In this document: positions 27,103 through 36,420 of the stretch, piece by piece
How the letters are laid out: every line of letters starts with the position of its first letter
Numbering within the stretch: the first letter of the stretch is position 1
DNA from: Loktanella fryxellensis
GTDB taxonomy: Bacteria > Pseudomonadota > Alphaproteobacteria > Rhodobacterales > Rhodobacteraceae
Assembly (NCBI RefSeq): GCF_900110065.1
Contig: NZ_FOCI01000012.1
Coordinates: forward strand, 47,558 to 111,557
Length of the DNA stretch: 64,000 nt
Direction of reading: 5' to 3'
Position numbers and translations under genes: made by a program
The notes under the pieces: generated by a model
Seen by the model: the letters and a program-made list of their open reading frames with translations, nothing else
Told to the model about the DNA's origin: nothing
Databases searched by the model: none

Positions 27103-27513
27103 ATGGCAACCGCAGCATTCGAAGAGATCGCCGAAACGTTCGACTTCCTCGACGACTGGGAGGATCGATATCGTCACGTGATCGAGATGGGCAAGACGAT
27201 GCCGCCGCTTGACGACGCCTTCAAGGTGGATGCGACCCGCGTGGATGGCTGCGCAAGCCAGGTCTGGCTGGTGGCAGGGCCGGATGACGACGTGTTCCAC
27301 GTCCGTGGCGACAGCGATGCGATGATCGTCAAGGGGTTGGTCGCGATCCTCGCCGCCCTTTACGACGGCGTACCGGTGACCGACGTGGCGCGCATCGACG
27401 CGCATGCGGAGCTGGCGCGCCTTGGGTTGAGCGACCATCTGTCGGCGCAACGCTCGAACGGCGTGCGCGCCATGGTCGACCGGATCAGGACCGTCGCCGC
27501 CGTTCAGGGGTGA
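27103..27513 (+). CDS. sufE: Cysteine desulfurase activator/sulfur acceptor SufE
   Basis: 136 residues with GGAGGG before the ATG. SufE fold with the sulfur-accepting cysteine in RVDGCASQVWLV (about 51). It takes persulfide from SufS and passes it to SufB. It stands alone here, about 5 kb from the suf operon, and no IscR-like palindrome is visible in the 83-bp gap upstream. Confidence 0.94.
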   Translation: MATAAFEEIAETFDFLDDWEDRYRHVIEMGKTMPPLDDAFKVDATRVDGCASQVWLVAGPDDDVFHVRGDSDAMIVKGLVAILAALYDGVPVTDVARIDAHAELARLGLSDHLSAQRSNGVRAMVDRIRTVAAVQG

Positions 27514-27567
27514 TGTGCGGCGCCGGGCCTGGTTTCAGGAAAGCCCATGCGCGCGGATGTCGCGGCG

Positions 27568-27723
27568 TCAGCGGACCTGCCGGATCAGGACGGTCAGGAT
27601 CAGCAGGACCGCGCTCAGCGCAGGCAACAGCGCCAGCGCGCCGGACTGCTGCGCCAGCCAGACGGTGGCACCTGACAGCACGATGATCGCGCCGATCAGG
27701 CACAGGAAAGGTCCGATCCGCAT
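27568..27723 (-). CDS. Small two-helix membrane protein (51 aa)
   Basis: Start ATG at 27723 with GGAGGA 5 bases upstream, stop TGA at 27568. Two hydrophobic helices (FLCLIGAIIVLSGATVWL and ALLPALSAVLLILTVLI) joined by AQQSGAL, with a basic tail RQVR. No family was recognised. The strong ribosome-binding site and good topology support it; it would be easily missed by length cut-offs. Confidence 0.6.
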   Translation of the reverse strand: MRIGPFLCLIGAIIVLSGATVWLAQQSGALALLPALSAVLLILTVLIRQVR

Positions 27724-27879
27724 GCTGTTCCTCCTTTACCCCAGACCTGACTAAGACCCGCAGCCACATCCTGTCCAGTATCGATTCGGGTTTCGTCAAA
27801 CCAGATCAGCATGCGGCCAGCGCTTTTGGCGTGGCGACCGTGGGTTGTGCATGTTTCCGCTTTGTTCCATCATGCCGGG

Positions 27880-28971
27880 ATGACGGACAAGGCCCCACCC
27901 TCCTTTCGCACGCCCGGCCGCGGGGCGGTCGGCAACCCGGACATCCGCTTCGACCGGCTGGCCCGCCGGTTTGAGGACGACGGCTGGTCGCAGCCGGACG
28001 CGGACCTGACCGATCTGCCGGTCCTGCGGACGCAGGTCCGCGAAGAGGTGCCGCGCACGGTCATCACGCGCAACACCTCGCCGGATCTGTCGTTCGACCG
28101 GTCGGTCAATCCCTATCGCGGGTGCGAACATGGCTGCATCTATTGCTATGCCCGGCCCAGCCACGCGTATCTGGGTCTGTCGCCGGGCCTCGACTTCGAG
28201 ACGCAGTTGATCGCGCGGCCTGACGCGCCGGCGGTGCTGGCGCAGGAACTGGGCGCGCGCGGTTACGTGCCGGCGACCATCGCCATCGGCACCAACACCG
28301 ATCCCTATCAACCGATCGAGCGGGAGCGGCGGATCATGCGCGGGCTGCTGCAGGTGCTGTCGGACCACCACCATCCGGTCGCGATCATCACCAAGGGCGC
28401 GTTGATCGCCCGCGACATCGACCTGCTCGCCCCGATGGCAGCACAGGGGCTGGTGCGCGTCGGCATCTCGCTGACGACACTCGATCCTGCCACGTCGCGG
28501 GCGATGGAGCCGCGTGTGCCGCTACCGGCGGCCCGTCTGCGCACGATGCGTCAGCTCAGCGACGCAGGCATCCCCGTGCGGGTCATGGTGGCCCCCGTCG
28601 TGCCGGCGCTCACCGACCACGAGCTGGAGGCGATCCTCGACGCCGCCGCCGCCGCAGGCGCGGTCGCCGCCTCCTGCACCGTGCTGCGCCTGCCGCGCGA
28701 GGTGGCGGGGCTGTTCCGCGACTGGCTGAGCGCTGCCTATCCCGACCGGGCGGCGCGGATCATGGGCCGGGTGAGAGAGTTGCACGGCGGTCGTGACTAC
28801 GACCCGGCGTTCGGTCAGCGGATGACCGGGCAGGGGGTCTGGGCCGGTCTGCTCCAGCAGCGGTTCCGACTGGCTGCACGCCGCCTCGGGCTCGACCGCC
28901 GCCTGGTGCCCCTGCGCACGGATCTGTTCGCGGTGCCGCCGCGCGCGGGGGATCAGCTGCCGTTGTTCTGA
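27880..28971 (+). CDS. PA0069-type radical SAM protein
   Basis: 363 residues from the ATG giving MTDKAPPSFRTPGRG. The cluster motif is C82-x3-C86-x2-C89 (GCEHGCIYCYARPSH), with the PA0069/SplB-like lead-in NPYRGCEHGC and later IAIGTNTDPYQPIERERRI. These proteins are related to spore photoproduct lyase-like enzymes; their substrate is not known. A degraded mprF-like frame lies on the opposite strand just downstream. Confidence 0.88.
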   Translation: MTDKAPPSFRTPGRGAVGNPDIRFDRLARRFEDDGWSQPDADLTDLPVLRTQVREEVPRTVITRNTSPDLSFDRSVNPYRGCEHGCIYCYARPSHAYLGLSPGLDFETQLIARPDAPAVLAQELGARGYVPATIAIGTNTDPYQPIERERRIMRGLLQVLSDHHHPVAIITKGALIARDIDLLAPMAAQGLVRVGISLTTLDPATSRAMEPRVPLPAARLRTMRQLSDAGIPVRVMVAPVVPALTDHELEAILDAAAAAGAVAASCTVLRLPREVAGLFRDWLSAAYPDRAARIMGRVRELHGGRDYDPAFGQRMTGQGVWAGLLQQRFRLAARRLGLDRRLVPLRTDLFAVPPRAGDQLPLF

Positions 28972-28974
28972 CGG

Positions 28975-30800
28975 GCCAAGCAGCGACTGCGGTTGCACCG
29001 TCACCATGCTGTCAGCGGGTCCGTGCGTGCCCGGCGGCGTGCCCGTTATTGCCGCACGGACCACGCAACCGGCCAGTACCGATACCCGTGCGCTGATCCG
29101 GTCGAACAGCCGCGCCACGGGCCGCTGCACTGCCCACAGGATCGCCAATGCCGACCAGATCAGCGCAAGCGGGTCAGGGGCCGCAAGGTAGATCGGTTGC
29201 CATGTCGGATCGAAACCGCGCTTGAACTGCTGCAATCCGTCGTGGCGGCGACCGACCCCGCCGCAGGGTCCGGTCGTGGCCACCGTGGCGGCCAGGTCCA
29301 TCCGCCGGATGCCCGCCTGCGCTGCGACAGCGATGGCCGCGGCAACGGCTGCCTGCACCTCGCCCGCCGGCAGGCGGTCGTCGTAACGGATCAGGTCTTG
29401 GCACCGGTCCTGTTGCCCGGTCATGACGCCGACGTAACCCCGCAAGACGCCGTCGGAGTAGATGCTGAAGACGGCCTGATCGTCCATCGCACCGGGCACC
29501 GCGCGGCCCATCGAAAAGCCCCGCGCGCGGCCGTGCGCGCGCGCCCGTGCGCCGGCGATCAGGGCCATGTCGCGGGCGTGTTCGCCGTTGCAGATCGGTG
29601 CGATATGGACACCGGCGGCGGCGGCCTGTCGCGCCTTGCGCCACAGGCCTGCGCAGGCGGGCGTGTCCCAGCGCCATGTGACGGGGTCGAAGGTGGCGCC
29701 CGTGGCGACGTGCACCACCGACCGGTCGATCCGCCGCGGGGCGGCAACGGACCTTGCGTCGCATTTGCAGCGCGCCACCCGCGCCAGCGGTGGCGGCACC
29801 TGTCCGATCACGGCCCCGATGATCACGCGGCTGGACAGCGCACGACCCACGAGGGCGTCACTGTCACCGTCGTGCCGAACGCTGGCGGCCTGACGTTGCA
29901 GCGCCAACAGCGCCGGGGTGGCCCGCATCGGCCCCGGCGTATGGCGCGCGGGCAGCGGCCGCGCCAGCACAACGCTGTGCAAGGCCACCGCACCGGGCAG
30001 GATCGCGGTGATCAGGCGGAACGCCAGCTGCGCGGGCAAGAGCACCTCTGCGGGGGCCGGCAGTCCCGACAGCACGACCACGTCGAAGGCCCCCCCCATC
30101 GGCATGTGGCTGGCCGCCCCCGCACCCCGTGCCAGCACCGCAACCGCCAGCACCAGTCCAGTCGGCAGGTCAGCCGGTGCCAGCACGACAAAGACGCCTG
30201 CCGTGCACACGCGGTCCATCGCCGACCATCCCATGGCTGGACCACCGCTGCGCACGACATGTCCGCAGCGCGGCAGGCGGCGGCCCGCCGCGACGGCCAT
30301 GCCGCCCGTGACCGCGATCCGTGCTGCGGCGCAGACGGATGGCAGGTCCGTCGGGACCTGTCCGCTCTGTGCGATCCACCGCACCGCCGGGCATGCGATC
30401 AGTGTCCAGACCACGGCTATTCCCGACGCGGACAGCGCCGTCAGGCGGGCGACATCCTGCGCGCCGCACGCGCCGTGCAGCATCCGCCACCGCACCACAC
30501 CGGCGACAAGAGGGTCGGTGCGCCGCAGCTCTGCCCGAGCACCAGCGCCACGCGCCCCGTCCTGCGCGCGATATGCGCGGGGATCTCGATGTGCGACAGC
30601 TGCCGGCATGCTCGTTCGGCATGTCCTGCGGCCATCACGGCGCCCGCCAGCAGCAGGGTGGCACAAATCCAGCGACAGACAGCGATCCCGCTCTGGCCGC
30701 GCGGGGCGGTGAGGCCTGCGTCGGGCGGCAGCGACCATGCGCCCCAGATCAGTACCCCCGTTCCCGCACAGACCGCCACCAGGCCCGCGCGGCGGCGCAA
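28975..30800 (-). pseudogene. Degraded, shortened MprF/LpiA-like lysyl-phosphatidylglycerol synthase
   Basis: Two frames carry one protein. The first (TTG at 30800, RRRAGLVAVCAGTGVLIWGA) runs to about 30510 and ends near LGQSCGAPTL. The second continues with VAGVVRWRMLHGACGAQDVARL, the flippase-domain motif. It then has SHMPMGGAFDVVVLSGLP and the C-terminal synthetase features YVGVMTGQQ, GLQQFKRGFDPTWQPIYL. The total is only about 600 residues against roughly 850 in the family, with flippase helices and the front of the catalytic domain missing. No stop follows; the frame runs antisense through the radical SAM gene. A sequencing error is possible at the frameshift only. Confidence 0.55.
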
Positions 30801-31166
30801 ACGGTCGGATGCGCCGCCGCGCGGGACGCGCCGCGTGCGGCCATGTCAATCCCAAGGTCGCCCGTGCCACACTGGATCGCTAGGCGGCGTCAGAGCCGGC
30901 TTTCGCACGCTGCGACATGGCGGCTCCCTCGGGGGTCATCGCGGCCATGCCTATGGCATGTCGCATGAAAGGGACGTAAGCGGCGGTGCGGTCCCAATGA
31001 CGCTCCGCGCCATGACCGTACGCGCGACGCGGGCCGGACGCCCTGCCACAGGCGACGCGTAGGGCGCGCCTGCCGGACTCCACCGCTTGCCCGCCCGTGG
31101 GGCTTGGCGTAAGAGGCAGCACGCGGCGGCCTGCCCACGGGCCGCCCCCCAGACGCGAGGCAACCG
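30801..31166. other. Region between the mprF-like remnant and purC
   Basis: 366 bp without a convincing gene. A minus-strand frame ending at 30880 encodes MRHAIGMAAMTPEGAAMSQ and a few more residues, with nothing recognisable. The purC promoter should lie in the right half; no clear -35/-10 pair was identified. Confidence 0.35.
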
Positions 31167-31928
31167 ATGGCACGCCGGAAACTGATCTACGAAGGCAAGG
31201 CGAAGATCCTGTACGAAGGGCCTGAGCCGGGAACGTATGTCCAGTATTTCAAGGATGACGCCACCGCTGGCAACGGCGCCAAGAAGGACGTGATCGAAGG
31301 CAAGGGCGTGCTGAACAACCGCATGTCCGAGTTCTTCATGGTGGGCCTCGGCAACATCGGCATCCCCACGCATTTCATCCGTCGCCTCAACATGCGCGAA
31401 CAGCTGATCCGCCAGGTCGAGATCATCCCGCTGGAAGTGATCGTGCGCAACTTTGCCGCCGGGTCCATGGCCAAGCGCCTGGGCATGGAGGAGGGCGCGA
31501 CCCTGCCGCGTCCGATCGTCGAGTTCTCCTACAAGGACGACAAGCTGGGCGACCCGTTGGTGCCCGAGGAATACATCATCGCCTTCGGCTGGGCGAGCCA
31601 GCAGGACATGGACGATATCGTCAGCATGGCGCTGCGGGTGAACGATTTCCTGTCAGGCACCATGTACGGCGTCGGCATCAAGCTGGTGGATTTCAAGATC
31701 GAGATCGGCCGCATCTGGGACAACGAGTTCCCGCGCCTCGTCGTCGCCGACGAGATCAGCCCCGACTGCTGCCGCCTGTGGGACGTCGAGACGGGCCAGA
31801 AGCTGGACAAGGACGTGTTCCGTCAGGATCTGGGCAGCCTGTCGGATGCCTATACAGAGGTCGCGCGCCGCCTGGGCGTCCTGCCGAGCAACGTCACCCA
31901 CCGGCCCAAGCCCACGCTGATCAACTGA
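31167..31928 (+). CDS. purC: SAICAR synthetase
   Basis: 253 residues. Phosphoribosylaminoimidazole-succinocarboxamide synthase, which joins aspartate to CAIR with ATP. Start [20 protein letters not shown], conserved [19 protein letters not shown] and [10 protein letters not shown], and [12 protein letters not shown]. It leads the purC-purS-purQ cluster, 13 bases before purS. Confidence 0.96.
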   Translation: MARRKLIYEGKAKILYEGPEPGTYVQYFKDDATAGNGAKKDVIEGKGVLNNRMSEFFMVGLGNIGIPTHFIRRLNMREQLIRQVEIIPLEVIVRNFAAGSMAKRLGMEEGATLPRPIVEFSYKDDKLGDPLVPEEYIIAFGWASQQDMDDIVSMALRVNDFLSGTMYGVGIKLVDFKIEIGRIWDNEFPRLVVADEISPDCCRLWDVETGQKLDKDVFRQDLGSLSDAYTEVARRLGVLPSNVTHRPKPTLIN

Positions 31929-31941
31929 GAGGTATCCCGCC

Positions 31942-32172
31942 ATGAAGGCCAATGTTCATGTGATGCTGAAGGATGGCGTGCTTGATCCGCAGGGCGAGGC
32001 GATCCGCCACGCCTTGGGGTCGATGGGGCACACGGGCGTCAACGGCGTGCGTCAGGGCAAGGTCATCGCCCTCGATCTGGCGGACGGCACCAGCGAGGAC
32101 CAGATCCGCGCCATGTGCGAAGGCCTGTTGGCCAACACCGTGATCGAAAGCTACCGGATCGAGGTGCTCTGA
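31942..32172 (+). CDS. purS: FGAM synthase subunit PurS
   Basis: 76 residues with GAGAGGT upstream. Small dimeric subunit of the three-part PurSQL enzyme; MKANVHVMLKDGVLDPQGEA and RQGKVIALDLAD are typical. Its TGA overlaps the purQ ATG by one base. PurL is not in the window. Confidence 0.93.
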   Translation: MKANVHVMLKDGVLDPQGEAIRHALGSMGHTGVNGVRQGKVIALDLADGTSEDQIRAMCEGLLANTVIESYRIEVL

Positions 32173-32837
32173 TGCGCGCGGCGGTCATCGTCTTTCCGGG
32201 ATCGAACTGCGACCGCGACATGGCCGTGGCGCTGCGCGCCGCTGGCGCCGATGTCACGATGGTCTGGCACAAGGACGCCGAGATCGGGAATGTCGATCTG
32301 GTGGCGGTGCCCGGTGGCTTTTCCTTTGGCGACTACCTGCGCTGCGGGGCGATCGCCGCGCAGTCGCCGGTCTGCGGTGCCTTGCGACGGCATGTGGACC
32401 GGGGCGGCTATGCGCTGGGTGTCTGCAACGGCTTTCAGGTGCTGACCGAAACCGGCCTGCTGCCCGGTGCCTTGATGCGCAACGCGGGGCTAAAGTTCGT
32501 GTGTCGCAGCGTAGCCCTGACGGTGGCCACGGCGGACAGCGCCTTTACCCGGGGCTATGCCGCGGGCGAGAGCATCGCCCTGCCTGTGGCCCATCACGAC
32601 GGGGCCTATACCGCCGACGATGCCACGCTGGCGCATCTGCGCGACACCGACCTGATCGCCTTTACCTATGGCAGCAACTTCAACGGCAGCCGCGCCGATA
32701 TCGCCGGTGTCCTGTCGGAGAACCGCCGCGTCCTTGGCATGATGCCCCACCCGGAACGGGCCGTCGATGCGGCGACCGGCAGCACGGCGGGTGTCGCGCT
32801 GTTCCAGGGCCTCGTGCGGCAACTCGCCGACGCTTGA
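32172..32837 (+). CDS. purQ: FGAM synthase glutaminase subunit PurQ
   Basis: 221 residues, the usual length. Class I glutamine amidotransferase: oxyanion loop PGGFSFGDYLRCGAIAA, nucleophile GVCNGFQVL (Cys about 85), and the catalytic His-x-Glu in MMPHPERAVD. It supplies ammonia to PurL. It begins with GSNCDRD, the PurQ N-terminal signature, and is coupled to purS. Confidence 0.96.
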   Translation: MRAAVIVFPGSNCDRDMAVALRAAGADVTMVWHKDAEIGNVDLVAVPGGFSFGDYLRCGAIAAQSPVCGALRRHVDRGGYALGVCNGFQVLTETGLLPGALMRNAGLKFVCRSVALTVATADSAFTRGYAAGESIALPVAHHDGAYTADDATLAHLRDTDLIAFTYGSNFNGSRADIAGVLSENRRVLGMMPHPERAVDAATGSTAGVALFQGLVRQLADA

Positions 32838-32880
32838 GCCATTGCTTGCCGGAACGGGACGGCCGCCTTATCTGGTGGGA

Positions 32881-34632
32881 ATGAAGGCGGCACGGATCAG
32901 GGCACGGCGCGGACAGGGACGGTGGTGGCTGCGGTTTGGCGTCATCGTCGTGCTGCTGCTGGCTGCCGCCACGATCTATGTGACGAACCTGCTGCTGACA
33001 GAGCGGTTCACCGAGACGACGCGCAACCGCGCCGAAGTGCGCCTGACCCTTTACGTCGCCAACCTGATGAGCGAATTGCAGCGCAATTCCATCGTGCCGC
33101 AACTGCTGGCGCGCGATCCGGAACTGGCCGACGCGCTCGCCACCGACAACTTCGCATTGTCCACGCAGCGTCTGCTGTCCTTCGTCGACGAAATCGGTGC
33201 GGCCTCGCTGATGTTGCTGGACCGCGACGGGCGCGTCGTCGGCGCGACCGACCGGACCCGTCTGGGCGAAGCGCACCGCGCCGATGCGGCCTTTGTCGAG
33301 GCGCTGCGCAGCAACAGGACCGTGTTTACCCAAAGCCTGACCGAACAGGGCGGATCGGGATTCGTCTATTCCCGGCGGATCGACATCAACGGCACGCCGC
33401 AGGGCGTCATCTATGTCGCCGTGGATCTGGCCAAGCTGGAGCGCGGCTGGGCCGGGGTGTCGGACGCGGTCTATGTCACCAACAGCGAAGGCACCATCAT
33501 CCTGAGCACCGAGCCCCGGTGGCGGGGTCTGCCGGAGGCGGAGGCGCTGCGCGTGCAGACACCGCCGACCGCGATCGAGATGGCGTTGCGGGCGACGCAG
33601 GACTGGGCCGCCCTGCCCATCGACGCCTATCTGCGCGGCGAGGCGGTCCTGCGCCGCGAGGCCCGCGTCCCGTTCCAGGGCTGGAAGATGGTCAGTTTCA
33701 CCGCCTATTCGTCGGTGCGCGAACAGGTGAACGGCGTGCTGGCGCTCGAGGTGATGGGATTCGCCATTCTCCTGGCGTTGATGTTCTGGGTCGCATCGCG
33801 CACCGCAACCACGCGCATGGCCGTCCTGACACGCGAGTCGGTCGAACTGCGCGCCCTGAACGCCGCCCTGCAACGCGAGATTGCGGCGCGCAAGCAGGTG
33901 GAGCGCAACCTCCAGGTCGCGGAACAGACCATGGCGCAAACCTCCAAGCTGGCGGCGCTGGGAGAGATGTCGGCGGCTGTCAGCCACGAGCTCAACCAGC
34001 CGCTGGCGGCGATGAAGACCTATCTGGCCGGCGCGCGCCTGTTGCTGCAGCGCAAGCGGCCGGAAGAGACCCTGTCGTCGTTCCAGCGCATCGATGACCT
34101 GATCGACCGGATGGGTGCGATCACGCGCCAGCTCAAGAGTTATGCCCGCAAGGGGACCGAGGCCTTCGAGACGGTCGATACCCGTGCGGCCGTGTCGTCG
34201 GCGCTGGCCATGATGGAACCGCAGCTCAAGACGCGTCACGTCGAGATCAGCCGCACGCTGCCGGGCGAGCCTGCGCTGATCTATGGCGACCGGCTGCGGC
34301 TGGAGCAGGTCATCATCAACCTGCTGCGCAACGCCATCGACGCGACCAAGACCGTGACGGAACCCCGGATCGACATCATCCTCGCCGTGGGCGACACGGT
34401 GACCCTGACCGTGCGCGACAACGGCGACGGGATCGACGACCTCGACCAGTTGTTCGAGCCGTTCTACACCACCAAACAACCCGGTGATGGCGTGGGCCTG
34501 GGTCTGGCGATCTCCTCTGGAATCGTGAATGATCTGGGGGGCCGCATGACCGCCCGCAATGGCGCCGAGGGTGGCGCCGTCTTCGAGGTGCAGCTTCCGC
34601 ATCTCAGATCCGCGGCACAGGCCGCGGAATAA
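32881..34632 (+). CDS. dctB: DctB-like C4-dicarboxylate sensor histidine kinase
   Basis: 583 residues from the ATG at 32881. Basic N-terminus, TM1 (about 16-38), a periplasmic Cache-type sensor (about 40-280; RRIDINGTPQGVIYVAVDLA), TM2 (about 290-310), coiled coil, then the DctB-type HisKA box GEMSAAVSHELNQPLAAMKT and an HATPase domain with NLLRNAIDA and GDGVGLGLAIS. DctB kinases sense succinate-like dicarboxylates. The cognate response regulator follows 41 bases downstream. No dct transporter genes are nearby, so the target is not shown by context. Confidence 0.86.
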   Translation: MKAARIRARRGQGRWWLRFGVIVVLLLAAATIYVTNLLLTERFTETTRNRAEVRLTLYVANLMSELQRNSIVPQLLARDPELADALATDNFALSTQRLLSFVDEIGAASLMLLDRDGRVVGATDRTRLGEAHRADAAFVEALRSNRTVFTQSLTEQGGSGFVYSRRIDINGTPQGVIYVAVDLAKLERGWAGVSDAVYVTNSEGTIILSTEPRWRGLPEAEALRVQTPPTAIEMALRATQDWAALPIDAYLRGEAVLRREARVPFQGWKMVSFTAYSSVREQVNGVLALEVMGFAILLALMFWVASRTATTRMAVLTRESVELRALNAALQREIAARKQVERNLQVAEQTMAQTSKLAALGEMSAAVSHELNQPLAAMKTYLAGARLLLQRKRPEETLSSFQRIDDLIDRMGAITRQLKSYARKGTEAFETVDTRAAVSSALAMMEPQLKTRHVEISRTLPGEPALIYGDRLRLEQVIINLLRNAIDATKTVTEPRIDIILAVGDTVTLTVRDNGDGIDDLDQLFEPFYTTKQPGDGVGLGLAISSGIVNDLGGRMTARNGAEGGAVFEVQLPHLRSAAQAAE

Positions 34633-34673
34633 GGCATTGCGCAGCGAAAGCTGCAGAAGAAGGACAGACCACG

Positions 34674-36005
34674 ATGACAAAAGCCATGAAGATCGCGATC
34701 GTCGACGACGAGAAGGACATGCGGCAGTCGATCAGCCAGTGGCTGGCGCTCTCCGGGTTCGAGACCGAGGCCTTTGCCAGCGCCGAAGAAGCGCTGCGGA
34801 TCGTGGGACCGGATTTCGCGGGCATCGTCGTCAGCGACATCAGGATGCCCGGCATGGACGGGATGCAGTTCCTGAAAAAGCTGCGCGGCGTCGATTCGGC
34901 GCTGCCCGTCATCATGATCACCGGCCATGGCGACGTGCCGATGGCCGTCGAGGCGATGCGGATCGGGGCGTTCGACTTTCTGGAAAAGCCATTCAATCCT
35001 GACCGCATGACGGAATTGGCGAAGAAGGCCTGCCACGCCCGCAGGCTGACGCTCGATAACCGCGCGCTGCGCCGCGAGCTGTCGGACGGATCGGCGCTGA
35101 TCCAGAAGCTGATGGGGCAGAGCGTCCCGATGGAGCGGCTGAAGGAGGATATCCTCGATCTGGGGCAGGCCGATGGTCACGTGCTGATCGAGGGTGAGAC
35201 GGGCACCGGCAAGACGCTGGTGGCCCATGCACTGCATGCGGTGGGGGCGCGCGCGACCAAGAAGTTCGTCCTGATCTCGTGTTCCGCCTATGACGAGGCG
35301 ACGCTGACCCGCCGCCTGTTCGGCCCCGCCGACGAGGACGAGCCGATCCCCGCGATGGAGGAGGCGCGCGGCGGCACGCTGGTGCTGGAGGATATCGAAA
35401 GCCTGTCACAGACCCTGCAGGCCCGTCTGCTGACGGCGATCAACGATCAGGGCACACCGGCGGAAACACGGATCGTGGCCATCTGCAACCTGCAGGAACA
35501 GGACAAGACCTGCGAAAGCGTGCTGAGACCGGATTTGTATTACCGGATCAGTGCCTTGCGGATCGTCGTTCCACCACTGCGTCAACGCGGCGAAGACATC
35601 CTGACCCTGTTTACCCGCCTGTCCGATCAGTTCGCCGACGAATACGGCTGCGACGCGCCGCAGGTCAGCGCACAAGAGGCCGCGCAACTGCTGCAGGCAC
35701 CGTGGCCCGGCAATGTGCGGCAACTGATCAACGTGGCCGAACGCGCCGTGCTGCAGAACCGGCGCGGCACCGGGTCCATCGCATCGCTGCTGATGGCCGA
35801 CAACGACGACAGCCGCCCTGCGATGACCACCGAAGGCAAGCCGCTGAAGGAGTTTGTCGAGGCGTTCGAGCGCATGTTGATCGACAACACCATGCGGCGC
35901 CACAAGGGCAGCATCACCGCCGTGATGGAGGAGTTGTGCCTGCCGCGCCGGACGCTGAACGAAAAGATGGCGAAATACACCCTCAGCCGGTCCGACTATC
36001 TGTAA
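34674..36005 (+). CDS. dctD: DctD-like response regulator lacking the GAFTGA motif
   Basis: 443 residues with AAGGACAG upstream. Receiver domain (KIAIVDDEKDMRQSISQW, phospho-Asp in VVSDIRMPGMDG), then an AAA+ sigma-54-type domain with Walker A GETGTGKTLVAHAL and a C-terminal Fis-type helix-turn-helix (GSITAVMEELCLPRRTLNEK). In the AAA+ domain the sigma-54-contacting GAFTGA loop is missing: LFGPADEDEPIPAMEEARGG runs straight on, and Walker B is degenerate (TLVLEDIE). It may act without sigma-54, as Rhodobacter NtrC does. Confidence 0.85.
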   Translation: MTKAMKIAIVDDEKDMRQSISQWLALSGFETEAFASAEEALRIVGPDFAGIVVSDIRMPGMDGMQFLKKLRGVDSALPVIMITGHGDVPMAVEAMRIGAFDFLEKPFNPDRMTELAKKACHARRLTLDNRALRRELSDGSALIQKLMGQSVPMERLKEDILDLGQADGHVLIEGETGTGKTLVAHALHAVGARATKKFVLISCSAYDEATLTRRLFGPADEDEPIPAMEEARGGTLVLEDIESLSQTLQARLLTAINDQGTPAETRIVAICNLQEQDKTCESVLRPDLYYRISALRIVVPPLRQRGEDILTLFTRLSDQFADEYGCDAPQVSAQEAAQLLQAPWPGNVRQLINVAERAVLQNRRGTGSIASLLMADNDDSRPAMTTEGKPLKEFVEAFERMLIDNTMRRHKGSITAVMEELCLPRRTLNEKMAKYTLSRSDYL

Positions 36006-36042
36006 CGGACCCCACAGGGGGTGGACCTTGCACAGTTTGTGA

Positions 36043-36072
36043 TTGTCACCGCACGACGTTACACCCTATGTA
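36043..36072 (+). promoter_or_regulatory. Candidate promoter for rne
   Basis: TTGTCA (36043-36048) and TATGTA (36067-36072) with an 18-bp spacer. The -10 lies in an imperfect palindrome, TACACCCTATGTAGGGGGTA. It would give a leader of about 340 nt before rne. Confidence 0.45.
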
Positions 36073-36420
36073 GGGGGTACGGGCGGTTGGTATGACGATA
36101 TGCGCAAAGGCCCGGTGAGATTCTCTGCGTCGGACCACCCGCGGCCAACCGCCGTCGGTGCCACGCGGCTGAGTGGATCGGCAACGATCCTGAGGACGCC
36201 CTTGGTCGATACGTGCAACATCGTGACCGGGCACATGAACAGGCCCGTGTCCGCACGGGTCAGACAAGGACCGCGATGCAGCGCGCGCAACCACATGGCC
36301 TGACGATGGACGCCCCCAGGGGTGTCGTCGTGGCCCGCGCGCCGCTTGCCCTGATCAGACATGACAGCCGCACGACAGCACCCCCCGGGGACTGTCGCCC
36401 GCGTCATGCGAATGGATACA
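36073..36420 (+). other. Long leader region upstream of rne
   Basis: About 350 bp with no supported gene between dctD and rne. If the candidate promoter is right, this is the rne 5' leader; leaders of rne are used for autoregulation in enteric bacteria, but no conserved structure could be recognised here. Confidence 0.4.

Noticed and set aside
30880..31020. Short minus-strand frame with MRHAIGMAAMTPEGAAM before the mprF-like remnant
   Set aside because: No ribosome-binding site at a plausible start and no recognisable family; kept only as a note in the intergenic entry.
28993..31062. 689-residue plus-strand frame opposite the mprF-like remnant
   Set aside because: Composition of a shadow frame (Arg/Pro/His rich); recognisable membrane-enzyme motifs are on the other strand.
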